Virus record (IMG/VR): IMGVR_UViG_3300021964_000391
Location: 1 to 28,017 of that record
Source of the DNA: a virus
Direction: 5' to 3' (one strand)
DNA: 28,017 nt
The notes under the pieces were generated by a model that had not been told where the DNA came from, did not search any database, and saw only the letters and a list, made by a program, of their open reading frames with translations. The position numbers were made by a program, and so were the translations under genes. Below, in pieces: positions 7,219 to 15,380 of this stretch. Every line of letters begins with the position of its first letter. The first letter of the stretch is position 1.

Positions 7219-8724
7219 TTATTGTCCTGTATCTGGCACTGCTGTGATTTTTGGGTAAACATATGGTGTTGTTATTCCATTGTCACTGTTTGGTTTTGCA
7301 TTAGTATCAGGACTAACTTGCTGTCCACTTGGAGTAATCAATGGCTGATTGGTATTGGTACTTCCTGCTACCACTGGAGCTGATTCTTCTTGGCTTAGAG
7401 GATAAGGTTGTTGTCCATTATTATAAATTGGAACAGCGGTTTGCGTTTGTGTATTTGCAGTGCTTGTGGCCACAGGCAAATCTGTTGCTGCCTTAGGTGT
7501 TGACACTGTACTGCCTTCAGGAATGGCCGCAATTCCTGTACCTACACCGCCTACAACTGAAGAATTAGCACCAGCAGATGGACTCTTCAAAAAGTCAGTG
7601 ACTGTACTTGTAGGAGTATTTACTACACTTTGCCCAACTTTGGTAATTTGACCTAATAGAACATCTGTAACTATTTGCTTGCCTTCTTCTTTTGCGACTG
7701 ATTTGAGTTTTCCGCCCTTAAAGGTTTCGTATGCAGTTCCAGCCTTTTGTACTGCACCAATAAGTCCGCCTACAGTTCCTGCATTTAAATCTTTGTATAT
7801 TCCGCCAATAACATCTATCAATCCACCTTGTCCTAAAATTGTTGCTACACTTCCTGGTCGATATAGATCACTCTTTCTACGATCATAATGTGCTCCATCA
7901 CCAAAGCCTGGAACTCCTTTACTGCTACCACTTGGTCCATCAAGTGGCGGAACACTGCCTTCATAATACTTTACAGTTTCATAACCAATGGTCATGGTAT
8001 TTTGCATAATGCCATCACCCTCAGCATAATCGTATGTATCATGTTCAAAATTGGTGATCAAAGGATTTATTAGAACATAAGCAGCAAAACGTTGTTGGTT
8101 GAATCCAAAAACTGTAATATCTCTAAAGAATGCAGGTTTGCCATTTGTAAAAGGATCTAAATTTTGACTTTTATCAGAGTACGCTTCGCCTACATAACCC
8201 CAATCATTTGCTTCACGTGTCTGGGCATAGATGTCGCGATCATTGTACGCAAAACGATCTGGATTGCCTGTGCCACGATCTCCCATAACTCCATTTGTAG
8301 AACCAGGATTCCAATAGTTTTGACTTGGGTCTTTGTAATAATAACTGTAGTAGTTGTACCAAAGATTTCTTACATAATCCCCAGCATCGTCATGGAAAGC
8401 AAGTTGTACTGGTTCGTAGTTTATCATTGATTGTACAAGTCTTTTTCGATTGTATTGATTTAAGGTATCAACAGTGAACCGATACTTTGGGAGTTGTACA
8501 TTTTTTACTGTAAGGCTGATAATGTTTGAATCTGCACGATTACCAAACACTTCCGCCAGTCCAGGGATTTCTTGATAGTTGATGTTAAAGAAAGTGTGGA
8601 AGAGGAACTTTTGTCTAGGGGCAAGTTCATAGCCGTTCGATCTAAACGTTTTACTTGCGTGAGTGTAGTCACGTAGGGTATCGCCTCCAAGAAACCCCTT
8701 TAAAAAGTCCTCTCCAAATGACAT
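7219..8724 (-). CDS. Tail-tube-like or tube-baseplate junction protein (gp48/gp54 class), tentative
   Basis: The 501-residue protein starts three bases after gp19 on the same strand. Residues about 35-260 look like a tube-type fold: FNINYQEIPGLAEVFGN, VKNVQLPKYRF, DTLNQYNRKRLVQSMINYEP, then LAFHDDAGDYVRNLWYNYYS and QNTMTIGYETVKYYEG. In T4 the gp48 and gp54 proteins are relatives of gp19 that cap the baseplate and start tube growth, so this may be one of them. Residues 150-200 (Tyr/Asp/Gly-rich) look like an insertion. The C-terminal 180 residues are Thr/Ser/Pro/Gln/Val-rich, low in complexity and probably flexible, longer than in T4 gp54 (about 320 residues). Virion structural role is fairly sure; which T4 protein it equals is not. 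Confidence 0.7.
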   Translation of the reverse strand: MSFGEDFLKGFLGGDTLRDYTHASKTFRSNGYELAPRQKFLFHTFFNINYQEIPGLAEVFGNRADSNIISLTVKNVQLPKYRFTVDTLNQYNRKRLVQSMINYEPVQLAFHDDAGDYVRNLWYNYYSYYYKDPSQNYWNPGSTNGVMGDRGTGNPDRFAYNDRDIYAQTREANDWGYVGEAYSDKSQNLDPFTNGKPAFFRDITVFGFNQQRFAAYVLINPLITNFEHDTYDYAEGDGIMQNTMTIGYETVKYYEGSVPPLDGPSGSSKGVPGFGDGAHYDRRKSDLYRPGSVATILGQGGLIDVIGGIYKDLNAGTVGGLIGAVQKAGTAYETFKGGKLKSVAKEEGKQIVTDVLLGQITKVGQSVVNTPTSTVTDFLKSPSAGANSSVVGGVGTGIAAIPEGSTVSTPKAATDLPVATSTANTQTQTAVPIYNNGQQPYPLSQEESAPVVAGSTNTNQPLITPSGQQVSPDTNAKPNSDNGITTPYVYPKITAVPDTGQ

Positions 8725-8726
8725 GA

Positions 8727-9344
8727 TTAGCCTGTTACAACGTCACCTACTGTTCTGCCAACCGTAGCACCTACTCCAGTGCCAATTGGTGTTTGTAGAG
8801 CGTTGTCATAACGTAGTGTTAACGCAATAGTGACTGGGTTGTCATCGTTGTAATCAACACCACCGTAATCTACCTGGCTCAAGTAACAACCATACAGTTC
8901 CCAAGTTTCGAGCACTGTTGGTACGCTTGCACCATTTCCGCCATCTAGTATTTCGCAACGAGTAATAAACTTATAATCGATGCCACTAGCAGCACTTGCT
9001 TGTTCTGCAAAATCAACTTGCTTCTGTAGTTGTTCGCCAACTAGTTTTGCTACTTCTCCGCCAGCGTCATCACGTAGATTGCAGGTTACTGCTTGCCACT
9101 CATGACGTCCAGCTAGATAAATTCTGCTGTTGTAAACTGGAAGAGTAATTTCTCCAAATTGTACAGTTGGACGTGTGAAGTCCATTACTTGCTTTGTAAG
9201 TTCTGTCCGTGGTGAACTTACACCAAAATTTTCAAATGTTACGCGGAAGCGAAACTTGAGTTTTGGCATTAACAGACCTTGGGTGGGATTGCTTTGATCA
9301 CTAGCCAGTGGTACTGTCATTTTTGTTAAAGATGATACGGCCAT
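8727..9344 (-). CDS. gp19: Tail tube protein, T4 gp19-like
   Basis: The 205-residue product has the size and pattern of marine T4-type gp19, which stacks in rings to form the rigid inner tail tube through which DNA passes. Supporting segments are LKFRFRVTFENFGV, VMDFTRPTVQFGEITLPVYNS, YLAGRHEWQAVTCNLRDD and, near the C-terminus, WELYGCYLSQVDYGGVDY followed by VTIALTLRYDNAL, a typical closing strand. The ATG at 9342-9344 has AGGAG seven bases upstream. The gene lies downstream of gp18, as in T4, but a strong terminator and its own late-type promoter (GATAAATA at 9366-9373) separate the two, which would let tube and sheath be made at independent levels. Tube-type and baseplate genes follow directly. 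Confidence 0.9.
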   Translation of the reverse strand: MAVSSLTKMTVPLASDQSNPTQGLLMPKLKFRFRVTFENFGVSSPRTELTKQVMDFTRPTVQFGEITLPVYNSRIYLAGRHEWQAVTCNLRDDAGGEVAKLVGEQLQKQVDFAEQASAASGIDYKFITRCEILDGGNGASVPTVLETWELYGCYLSQVDYGGVDYNDDNPVTIALTLRYDNALQTPIGTGVGATVGRTVGDVVTG

Positions 9345-9365
9345 TTCGTTCTCCTATTATAATGT

Positions 9366-9373
9366 TATTTATC
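9366..9373 (-). promoter_or_regulatory. Late-type promoter octamer GATAAATA for gp19
   Basis: Seven of eight bases match TATAAATA. The predicted start at A (9360) gives a short leader containing AGGAG before the gp19 ATG. It stands just downstream of the gp18 terminator, so gp19 and the following genes form a separate late unit. Confidence 0.65.
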
Positions 9374-9390
9374 AAAAACTCAAACCAAAA

Positions 9391-9416
9391 AAAAATGGGG
9401 CCGTAGCCCCATTTTT
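9391..9416 (-). terminator. Rho-independent terminator after gp18
   Basis: A perfect 11-bp stem, AAAAATGGGGC / GCCCCATTTTT, closes a four-base loop. On the minus strand the stem is followed by four more T residues, making a run of nine. It ends gp18 transcripts 17 bases past the stop codon and insulates gp19. Confidence 0.9.
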
Positions 9417-9432
9417 AAACACTCTTGGTGTT

Positions 9433-12400
9433 TTACACAGCGCCTGAAGCTGCAATGTTTCCTGCGGCTATTTCGCCAGTGTTCTTGATACGAACTGGAA
9501 TGTAGATAAATTCTACAGCCTTAACTGGTTCAATTGCAATGTCTACATACAGTTCGTTTCTGTCGATACGAGCTGGTGTGTTGTTGCTTTCATCGCACAC
9601 TACAAGGTAATCATAGATACCACGCTTGGCAACCAAATCATTCATTAATCCTTCGATTGACTCTTTGATTTCGTTACGAGTTATTGTGTCGTTAGGTTCA
9701 AACACAAAGTTCTTACCAATTGTTTCAAGACGTCCTCTAATGAATGCAATAAGTCTAGCAACGTTGATTCGATCAAGTGCGCTATCAACGCTTGTGCTTG
9801 TCTTATTACCATAGTTTAGGATACCTGTTCCTGGGAAGAAGGTAATTGGGTTAATGTCATTTTCGTAGAGTGTGTCTCTCAATCCTTGACGAATTGCAGT
9901 TGACGTAAACTCACCTGTTGATGCATTAATATAACCCAACTGACTTGCGTTATCTACCGTACCTCTGCGTACACCAGCTGGTGCTAACCATGGGAAGCTC
10001 ACATCGTCGCTTCTTACAATAGTTCTTAGCATCATGTGACTTGGAGGTACAACCACTGTGCTTCCACTTAGGTCTGTTGTTTGCGCACTTGGGTAGAAAA
10101 TACCACAATATGCATCATGTGTAACAAGTCCTTCTTCGCCGTCAGAAGCAGCTCCATCAGCGTTTGTGGCCCAGTTTACAATAGCAGTGCCAGTATCTGC
10201 AAGTCTCATTGGTGTATCACCAATAACAAACGCAGTATTGTCTCTATCATTGTTAAGCGAAACCATATTACCCATAAGTTCTGGATATCCAGGAGTACAA
10301 ATCAAAGTAAATGCACGTTGCTCTTCACGTAGCTCTTGGCTTCCGTCGATAGCACTCTTCATTGCGGCAACAACCAATGCACGTTGTGCTTTACGTCCCA
10401 TATTTGGACTTCCGTCATTGTTCAAGCCACTAGCAGTGACCCAAGCATCTTTCTGCGTTGGAAGTGAATCATCTGGGAAATCAGTTGCATTAAAGTAGTT
10501 TATTTGGAAACTCTTTACGTTGAATCCACTACGACGTAGGTTAAACAACAAAATACCTTCTGGATATAATGTAGCATCTGGTGCATCAATATCAGTATAA
10601 CTGCTAGTCAACAAAGTCTTGATAGTTGGAATATCATCAGTAATTGGATCTGTTGTTCCGTTGCCTGCCCAACGAGCATCAGCAAATAACACACCGTCTT
10701 GTGTGGTTTGATCTGAGTTGGACAATGTTACCCATGAATCAGTGCCTTCTACACTTTGCCAACGTTTGATAATTGGATAATTTTCAAGATCACTTGTGTC
10801 AATCCAAATATCACCATAAACCAGTGCTGATTCATCACTTTGTTTTGTTGGTTCAGTAGCACTTACAATAGGTCCGTTTGGAGAACAGTTGCTCAAATTA
10901 AAGCCGCGAACATCGTTGGTTACTGTTTGGTATCCTACCCATGCTCCACCACTTTGAATCATGATGTCAACTTGGTCAGTTGCACTGTAATACCAATATG
11001 TTCCTTCTGTTGGATCTGTGCTTGGTGCTGTACCGCTTGCTGTGTAGCTATCAGTGCCGCCTAAAGCAATCCAGTTACTTAAAACGTACTGATTAGTATC
11101 AGTAACACCATTTGTCCATCCGTTACGAACGCCAGTTACAGTGGTATTAATACCTGCGTCTGCAACAGGAGTACCACTTGTGTCTTCCAATACAATCACA
11201 CCACCTTGTGTATGTGAAATTTGAATAGCTCCACTTGATGTAACGGCACATGTTGTATTCGCAACGTTTGCCGCAGTAAATGCTTCAGCAAAATCAGCGG
11301 CTGTTGTGCCACCTAGTGTTGCAGTAACAGCAGTTGTTAGTGATGTACTGTTCTTGGCACTTGCTCGGATGGTAAATGTTTCAAGACTTGTGAATGTAGG
11401 ACTTGTGTCGTCACCAGTAATAATAGTTGCACCAGTTGCAAGTCTTTCGAATAGTTTGTATGTAAATGTTTCATTCTCTGTAACGTCATACTTTGCATAT
11501 ACGCTTTCTGCGGCAATTGCCGAACCACCATTTGAAGGATCAAGGAACTTGTTTGCGCTTTGATCATTTTCATAAGATGGAACAGTTACAGTGTTAAACA
11601 AACCTGTTGCCGAATCATACTGTTTAACGACAAGATTTGCACCAAGGTTTACATTGGTTGTTTTACCCCATACACTTCCAGTTGGATGTGGCTGGCTATC
11701 AGTTGTTCTCCACTGTGGGTTAGTGTAGTGTGGGCTTTGCTGTACCAATGGTGCATAATAAATGCGAGGTGTAATCCCTACATCAGTAAGAATTGTACCT
11801 GTTCCAGTAGTAATATCAACAATACCGTTACCATCATTAGTTGACCCATCGTTGGTAGCATTTCCGTTGATGTAAATGTAAAGTTTACCGCTTACTGCCT
11901 TACCAAATACACCTGTAATTCCTGCATCGTTAATATCAATTGCTAGGCTTGCAACTGTTGTACCAGTTGCTGTAACAAGTGTGTCGTTCAGGTAAATGCT
12001 GTGACCAATAGTAATAGTTGGGTTAGTTTCTGTACCAGTAGCAGTTGGCCAACTAAGTTTCCAACTATCGCTTCCTGCTTGTACCCAAGTGTTTGCGGCT
12101 ACTTGTTCAGTATCTCCAGCAGTTGCAGTAGTGGTCAACCCTGAGCTCTTAAAATACAAAGGATTATTTACATTTGTTGCAACAACTGCATAATCGCCAA
12201 TACTTCCAATACTTGCTTTAGGCACACCACCTGTAAGATCTGATGTGCTAGTAATTACCGTAGGGACTTTGTTGGTGAAAACATTGGTTGACGAGCTCCA
12301 CTCAAACACACCCCATGTTGTTTCGTCTGTGTCCATCCACCATGCACCATCAGTTGCTGCACCAGTTGGACGAGTAAGACTTGCAGTAAGTTCTGCAAGA

Positions 12401-12744
12401 TCAATGTTAGCTCTTTGTACATAAGCTCTGTTGCTCACTCCAAGAACTGAATAGGCGGCTAACAATCCGTATTCATTGAGTTCATAACCATTGATCTGTG
12501 TACCTGCTGAAGTACTATAGAAGAATGGATTACCAAACGTTGCTGACAAGTCTCTCTGGCTTGTAATAAGGTAGACGTCATTTGCGTTGGCTGCTGTGGT
12601 ACCAGCGGCAGTGCCGGTGCCACTTCCGCTCACCTTGTTTTCTGCTGTTGCAATCAAGATGTACGGTACTGTATTTGTTGCGGCTGGTAGATAGTTACTC
12701 TCGTCAACTACGGTAACTTCTACGCCTGGTGATACTAGTGCCAT
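9433..12744 (-). CDS. gp18: Contractile tail sheath protein, T4 gp18-like, enlarged
   Basis: The 1103-residue product starts with the usual sheath opening (MALVSPGVEVTVVDES, a Pro-Gly-Val strand that links neighbouring subunits). The last 400 residues are the conserved sheath core: LTSSYTDIDAPDATLYPEGI, FTLICTPGYPELMG, SHMMLRTIVRSDDVSFPWLA, GLRDTLYENDINPI, FIRGRLETIGKNFVFEPN and VKAVEFIYIPVRI. T4 gp18 has 659 residues, so over 400 are extra. They fall around residues 110-690, which is rich in Thr, Asn, Gly and Val, and would form surface-exposed domains. Within this insert, near residues 126, 577 and 640, are short Trp-rich hairpin modules (for example TEGTYWYYSATDQVDIMIQS then GGAW). It forms the outer layer that contracts to drive the tube into the cell. 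A terminator follows the gene. Confidence 0.92.
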   Translation of the reverse strand: MALVSPGVEVTVVDESNYLPAATNTVPYILIATAENKVSGSGTGTAAGTTAANANDVYLITSQRDLSATFGNPFFYSTSAGTQINGYELNEYGLLAAYSVLGVSNRAYVQRANIDLAELTASLTRPTGAATDGAWWMDTDETTWGVFEWSSSTNVFTNKVPTVITSTSDLTGGVPKASIGSIGDYAVVATNVNNPLYFKSSGLTTTATAGDTEQVAANTWVQAGSDSWKLSWPTATGTETNPTITIGHSIYLNDTLVTATGTTVASLAIDINDAGITGVFGKAVSGKLYIYINGNATNDGSTNDGNGIVDITTGTGTILTDVGITPRIYYAPLVQQSPHYTNPQWRTTDSQPHPTGSVWGKTTNVNLGANLVVKQYDSATGLFNTVTVPSYENDQSANKFLDPSNGGSAIAAESVYAKYDVTENETFTYKLFERLATGATIITGDDTSPTFTSLETFTIRASAKNSTSLTTAVTATLGGTTAADFAEAFTAANVANTTCAVTSSGAIQISHTQGGVIVLEDTSGTPVADAGINTTVTGVRNGWTNGVTDTNQYVLSNWIALGGTDSYTASGTAPSTDPTEGTYWYYSATDQVDIMIQSGGAWVGYQTVTNDVRGFNLSNCSPNGPIVSATEPTKQSDESALVYGDIWIDTSDLENYPIIKRWQSVEGTDSWVTLSNSDQTTQDGVLFADARWAGNGTTDPITDDIPTIKTLLTSSYTDIDAPDATLYPEGILLFNLRRSGFNVKSFQINYFNATDFPDDSLPTQKDAWVTASGLNNDGSPNMGRKAQRALVVAAMKSAIDGSQELREEQRAFTLICTPGYPELMGNMVSLNNDRDNTAFVIGDTPMRLADTGTAIVNWATNADGAASDGEEGLVTHDAYCGIFYPSAQTTDLSGSTVVVPPSHMMLRTIVRSDDVSFPWLAPAGVRRGTVDNASQLGYINASTGEFTSTAIRQGLRDTLYENDINPITFFPGTGILNYGNKTSTSVDSALDRINVARLIAFIRGRLETIGKNFVFEPNDTITRNEIKESIEGLMNDLVAKRGIYDYLVVCDESNNTPARIDRNELYVDIAIEPVKAVEFIYIPVRIKNTGEIAAGNIAASGAV

Positions 12745-12754
12745 AATTTTTTCC

Positions 12755-12774
12755 TTTGTAAAAATTCTTACAAA
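12755..12774 (-). promoter_or_regulatory. Leader hairpin before gp18
   Basis: Arms TTTGTAA and TTACAAA (7 bp, AT-rich) with a six-base loop directly follow the late octamer. The 3' arm overlaps the AAAGGA ribosome-binding site. A transcript from the octamer would lack most of the 5' arm; a read-through transcript would contain all of it. Confidence 0.45.
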
Positions 12775-12782
12775 TATTTATC
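12775..12782 (-). promoter_or_regulatory. Late-type promoter octamer GATAAATA for gp18
   Basis: Identical to the gp19 octamer. The predicted start near 12769 falls within the 5' arm of the small hairpin at 12755-12774, leaving a leader with AAAGGA before the ATG. Confidence 0.65.
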
Positions 12783-12825
12783 GTATCCTCCGAAATAATT
12801 ACGGTTACACTGCCCTTTGCAAAGG

Positions 12826-12833
12826 TATAAGTA
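12826..12833 (+). promoter_or_regulatory. Late-type promoter octamer TATAAGTA for the HNH-like gene
   Basis: Seven of eight bases match TATAAATA. It ends five bases before the ATG at 12839, so the predicted first base of the mRNA is the A of the start codon. An AAAGG further upstream would not be transcribed from it. Confidence 0.5.
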
Positions 12834-12838
12834 AGTGT

Positions 12839-13183
12839 ATGAAAAGACCGCTTTGTATAGCCTGTAATCGCAATTTAGCCGCAGTGAATTACATCAAAGA
12901 AGAAGTAGTACATTATCGCACTAGATGTGATAGTTGTATACGAAAGAATCGACATGAAAAAGTTGCTACACCAAGATGGGCATTATCAGGTTACCAGAAA
13001 AAAATGACTTGCGATCGTTGCGGATTTAGAGCAAAAAGTGGCGGACAAATACTTGTCTACCACTTAGACGGTAACCTATCTAACAGCAACTTGTTAAACT
13101 TAAAAAGTGTTTGTCTAAATTGCAGTGTTGAGGTTATAAGATTAGACTTACCTTGGAAGGTGGGAGATCTCAGCGAAGATTAG
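12839..13183 (+). CDS. Small zinc-binding protein with HNH-like motif
   Basis: The 114-residue protein carries four Cys pairs: C6/C9, C30/C33, C58/C61 and C92/C95, enough for two zinc sites. The C-terminal half reads CDRCGF, then YHLDGNLSNSNLLNLKS and CLNC, which matches the zinc-framed HNH nuclease pattern (H75, D77, N79, N87), although the first catalytic His is preceded by Tyr rather than a second His or Asp. It could be a homing-type or packaging-related HNH nuclease, or a DNA-binding zinc protein that lost activity. It stands alone on the plus strand, divergent from gp18, and its stop overlaps that of the DUF3310 gene by four bases. A late-type TATAAGTA ends five bases before the ATG, so the mRNA may be leaderless. 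Confidence 0.72.
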   Translation: MKRPLCIACNRNLAAVNYIKEEVVHYRTRCDSCIRKNRHEKVATPRWALSGYQKKMTCDRCGFRAKSGGQILVYHLDGNLSNSNLLNLKSVCLNCSVEVIRLDLPWKVGDLSED

Positions 13184-13455
13184 CGTTCGTGTAGATCATG
13201 AACATACAGTTCAATCAATGCATAGTGCAAAACCTTCATTAAATCTTTGCGATTGTATCCGTCTTTCTTGCCGTAGCGTTGGGCATACTTCATCACATTA
13301 CCAATACAAAAACCATCTCCATGACCTGCATCAATGATAAACTCTGTAGCTTGGTACTTGTTTAGGCTGTAGTGTTCGCCATAGGTTGCATCTACATACT
13401 GTTGGAACTCTTTGATCAGTTCGCCTTCGTTATACTTGTAGTTGATTTTGCTCAT
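13180..13455 (-). CDS. DUF3310-type small protein (SaV-like)
   Basis: The 91-residue protein has the pattern of DUF3310 phage proteins: YQATEFIIDAGHGDGFCIGN, then VMKYAQRYGKKDGYNRKDLM, then KVLHYALIELYVHDL. In that family the GN..KY..R.GKK....DL.K..HY order is diagnostic, and some members have been called nucleotide-kinase-like without clear proof. The gene starts in an ATGA overlap with the exonuclease gene upstream, so the two are translated together, which hints at a shared part in DNA or nucleotide metabolism. It ends convergently with the HNH-like gene. Biochemical function is not known to me. Confidence 0.78.
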   Translation of the reverse strand: MSKINYKYNEGELIKEFQQYVDATYGEHYSLNKYQATEFIIDAGHGDGFCIGNVMKYAQRYGKKDGYNRKDLMKVLHYALIELYVHDLHER

Positions 13456-13976
13456 TTAATTTTCGTCACTCCTAGGTGTTTCAGTGTTGCTTGCAGTTTC
13501 AGTATCTGTTGCTGACAGTCATCCAATGCGTGATGGCTCACAGGTTGTTTGGGCAAATCTGGCCATAAACTGTAAACTGTTCTTGCATCACGTACCTTGT
13601 AATACTTCCAAGGCAGGCTCATGTCGTAGCTTTTGTATGCATGTTCAATGATGTTCATATCAAAGGTTGGGCCATTTGCCCACACAAAGTCGCTGTTCCA
13701 AATAATTGGATGCATTTCTTCAAGTGCTTGCTTGAGGCTTATACGACCATCTTCGGCAAAGGCTTCTTCTCTTGCCTCAGGCGGTTGGTTTGCCCACCAT
13801 TGTAGTGTACCATCTTCAATATTGCGGTCAGGCTGGCTGTCAGGATCAATGCGAGCATAGTAGTGTCTATCATACCAGCCGTCAGCAAACGGATCAAAGG
13901 TTTGCATTGCAATCGTAAGGATACAAGCACTTGGGCCAGTGCCTATAGTTTCAATATCAATCATTATATCAGCCAT
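13452..13976 (-). CDS. 3'-5' exonuclease, DEDDh family (DexA/RNase T-like)
   Basis: The 174 residues contain the DEDDh exonuclease motifs in order: DIETIG at D7/E9 (Exo I), NGPTFDMNII with D106 (Exo II) and SHHALDDC with H148 and D153 (Exo III, H-x4-D). These four acidic residues bind two metal ions and cut single nucleotides from a 3' end of DNA or RNA. T4 DexA has this activity on DNA, but the protein here is shorter and also resembles the phage/Rv2179c-like exonuclease branch, so the substrate is open. There is no convincing Shine-Dalgarno sequence; ATG at 13964 (MIDIETIG) is an alternative start that keeps the active site. Coupled with the DUF3310 gene by an ATGA overlap. Confidence 0.88.
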   Translation of the reverse strand: MADIMIDIETIGTGPSACILTIAMQTFDPFADGWYDRHYYARIDPDSQPDRNIEDGTLQWWANQPPEAREEAFAEDGRISLKQALEEMHPIIWNSDFVWANGPTFDMNIIEHAYKSYDMSLPWKYYKVRDARTVYSLWPDLPKQPVSHHALDDCQQQILKLQATLKHLGVTKIK

Positions 13977-13999
13977 ACAGAAAGTATAAGGCTAAGAAT

Positions 14000-14590
14000 C
14001 TATTTTGTCAACTTTTTTGGTTTACTTGGTTTCTTTGTGCTCTTGCTTACCATGCGTACTATTTTGGTCTTCGGAGAAGATTGTTGTTTTTTAGTAAGGG
14101 CATTTAAACGAGCAAGAATTTTACTTGCAGGATTTACACGTTTTGTTTTCTTTGCTTTCCGAGCTTGACGTACTTTTGTAGTTGCACGAGTGCGTTTCAT
14201 ACGAGCAGCTTTTTCAATATCTTTTGGTGTGCTACAAACCTTAGGATCTGGCACAATGCGTCCGGCTTTAGGGCCACTAGCACAACGATACTTTAACTTG
14301 ATTTGTTTGCCACTTCGGCTCCAGATCATCTTGTGTTCGTCGAGTTGGTCCTCGAACAATTGATTTAGATCGTCTAAGTAAAATACACCGTAACGACCGC
14401 GACGTTTTTCAAACTCCCATGTGTTGTCATCCATTTCATAACCGTCCCAAGCGCCATCATCTAGAATAGCGATTGCTTCTGATGGATCTGTTTGATTAAT
14501 CCAAAGCTCTACATCATTGGTTTTTTTAACCAACTTGTATCCGGTTGTATCAACCTTACCAGCTTCAACTACAAACTCTTCGAAACGCAT
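14000..14590 (-). CDS. Phage protein of unknown function with basic C-terminal module
   Basis: The start is placed at the ATG that overlaps the gp13 stop by one base (TAATG), giving 196 residues (MRFEEFVVEAGK); an in-frame ATG at 14605 would add five residues. Residues 1-100 are acidic, with LDDGAWDGYEMDDNTWEFEK and YGVFYLDDLNQLFEDQL. Residues 105-196 are extremely basic: KLKYRCASGPKAGRIVPDP, VCSTPKDIEKAARMKRTRAT and NPASKILARLNALTK. I recall this C-terminal module, with two conserved Cys, in several unrelated-looking marine phage proteins, where it may bind DNA; that is inference. It lies between gp13 and the exonuclease in one operon. Confidence 0.7.
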   Translation of the reverse strand: MRFEEFVVEAGKVDTTGYKLVKKTNDVELWINQTDPSEAIAILDDGAWDGYEMDDNTWEFEKRRGRYGVFYLDDLNQLFEDQLDEHKMIWSRSGKQIKLKYRCASGPKAGRIVPDPKVCSTPKDIEKAARMKRTRATTKVRQARKAKKTKRVNPASKILARLNALTKKQQSSPKTKIVRMVSKSTKKPSKPKKLTK

Positions 14591-15354
14591 TATCCAATTA
14601 CCCAAGTAAGTGGCTGTGATCCATCTACAAAGTTTTTAAGGTCTTCAATCTTTGCATCCATAATTGATTGTCCTTCTGCCTTCATTGCCGCGCCGTTAAG
14701 CGACGTTCCTGATTGAGGTCCAGCAATAGTTGCAAATTTTTCACGAGCTTCACCAATAATAACTTTACAGGCACCAACCATATAATCCTTGAACCACTGA
14801 CTAGTGCTTACATCAGTGAGCAGGTGTATTTCAGGACGTAGATTGTAGGTCCAAAGCAGAACTGTTTCGCCAGTTCCACGTACATCGCGAATCAATTGAA
14901 GTTGTTTAGTAGCAGGGTTGAACGTATAGTTTACAAATCCACCGAACATCCTGGCAGCAAGTTCAACATATTGTGTATAAAAATCATATGATGCTAGACC
15001 GCCAGCATAGTTGTAATTTAAAAGATATGTATTAAGGGTTGCACTGCTAAAAGGATCAAAACTTGTGCTATATGGCCCTTGCATGTTACCAATGGTACGC
15101 CTGAAGATCTGCCTTACACTTTGTATTTCTTGTGGTAATGTATAGATGTGTTGGTCTTCTACCAATTCAAGAAAAGCATAGCTTTCTTCATAGGCATTTG
15201 TAGCACGTTGTCTATAAATGCCTAGCGTTTTTTGATATGCAGCTTCATAATGTTCAGGGTCGAGTTCAATATCAATGATACCGTCACCTAACTGATAGCG
15301 CACATAGTCAATGGTGTTGTTTTTTAAACCTTCTAGTGTTGTTTGATCTGACAT
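14590..15354 (-). CDS. gp13: Neck protein, T4 gp13-like
   Basis: The 254-residue product has the pattern of T4-type gp13: LKNNTIDYVRYQLGDGIIDI near the start, LDPEHYEAAYQKTLGIYRQR, VEDQHIYTLPQEIQSVRQIF, and WFKDYMVGACKVIIGEAREK in the C-terminal half. In T4 a ring of gp13 seals the filled head and joins it to gp14 and the tail. The ATG touches a 10-bp hairpin whose loop is the Shine-Dalgarno sequence, with a late-type octamer just upstream. In T4-type phages gene 13 is normally followed by gene 14 on the same strand; here gp14 is over 2 kb away on the opposite strand. An unknown protein follows in a TAATG overlap. Confidence 0.82.
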   Translation of the reverse strand: MSDQTTLEGLKNNTIDYVRYQLGDGIIDIELDPEHYEAAYQKTLGIYRQRATNAYEESYAFLELVEDQHIYTLPQEIQSVRQIFRRTIGNMQGPYSTSFDPFSSATLNTYLLNYNYAGGLASYDFYTQYVELAARMFGGFVNYTFNPATKQLQLIRDVRGTGETVLLWTYNLRPEIHLLTDVSTSQWFKDYMVGACKVIIGEAREKFATIAGPQSGTSLNGAAMKAEGQSIMDAKIEDLKNFVDGSQPLTWVIG

Positions 15355-15380
15355 ACAAGAGCGTCCTTTCCGCTCTTGTA
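15354..15380 (-). promoter_or_regulatory. Hairpin with Shine-Dalgarno loop before gp13
   Basis: On the minus strand a perfect 10-bp stem, TACAAGAGCG / CGCTCTTGTA, closes the seven-base loop GAAAGGA, which is the ribosome-binding site. The last stem base is the A of the gp13 ATG. In the full fold the spacer between the binding site and the ATG is entirely paired, which should hinder initiation. Confidence 0.7.
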
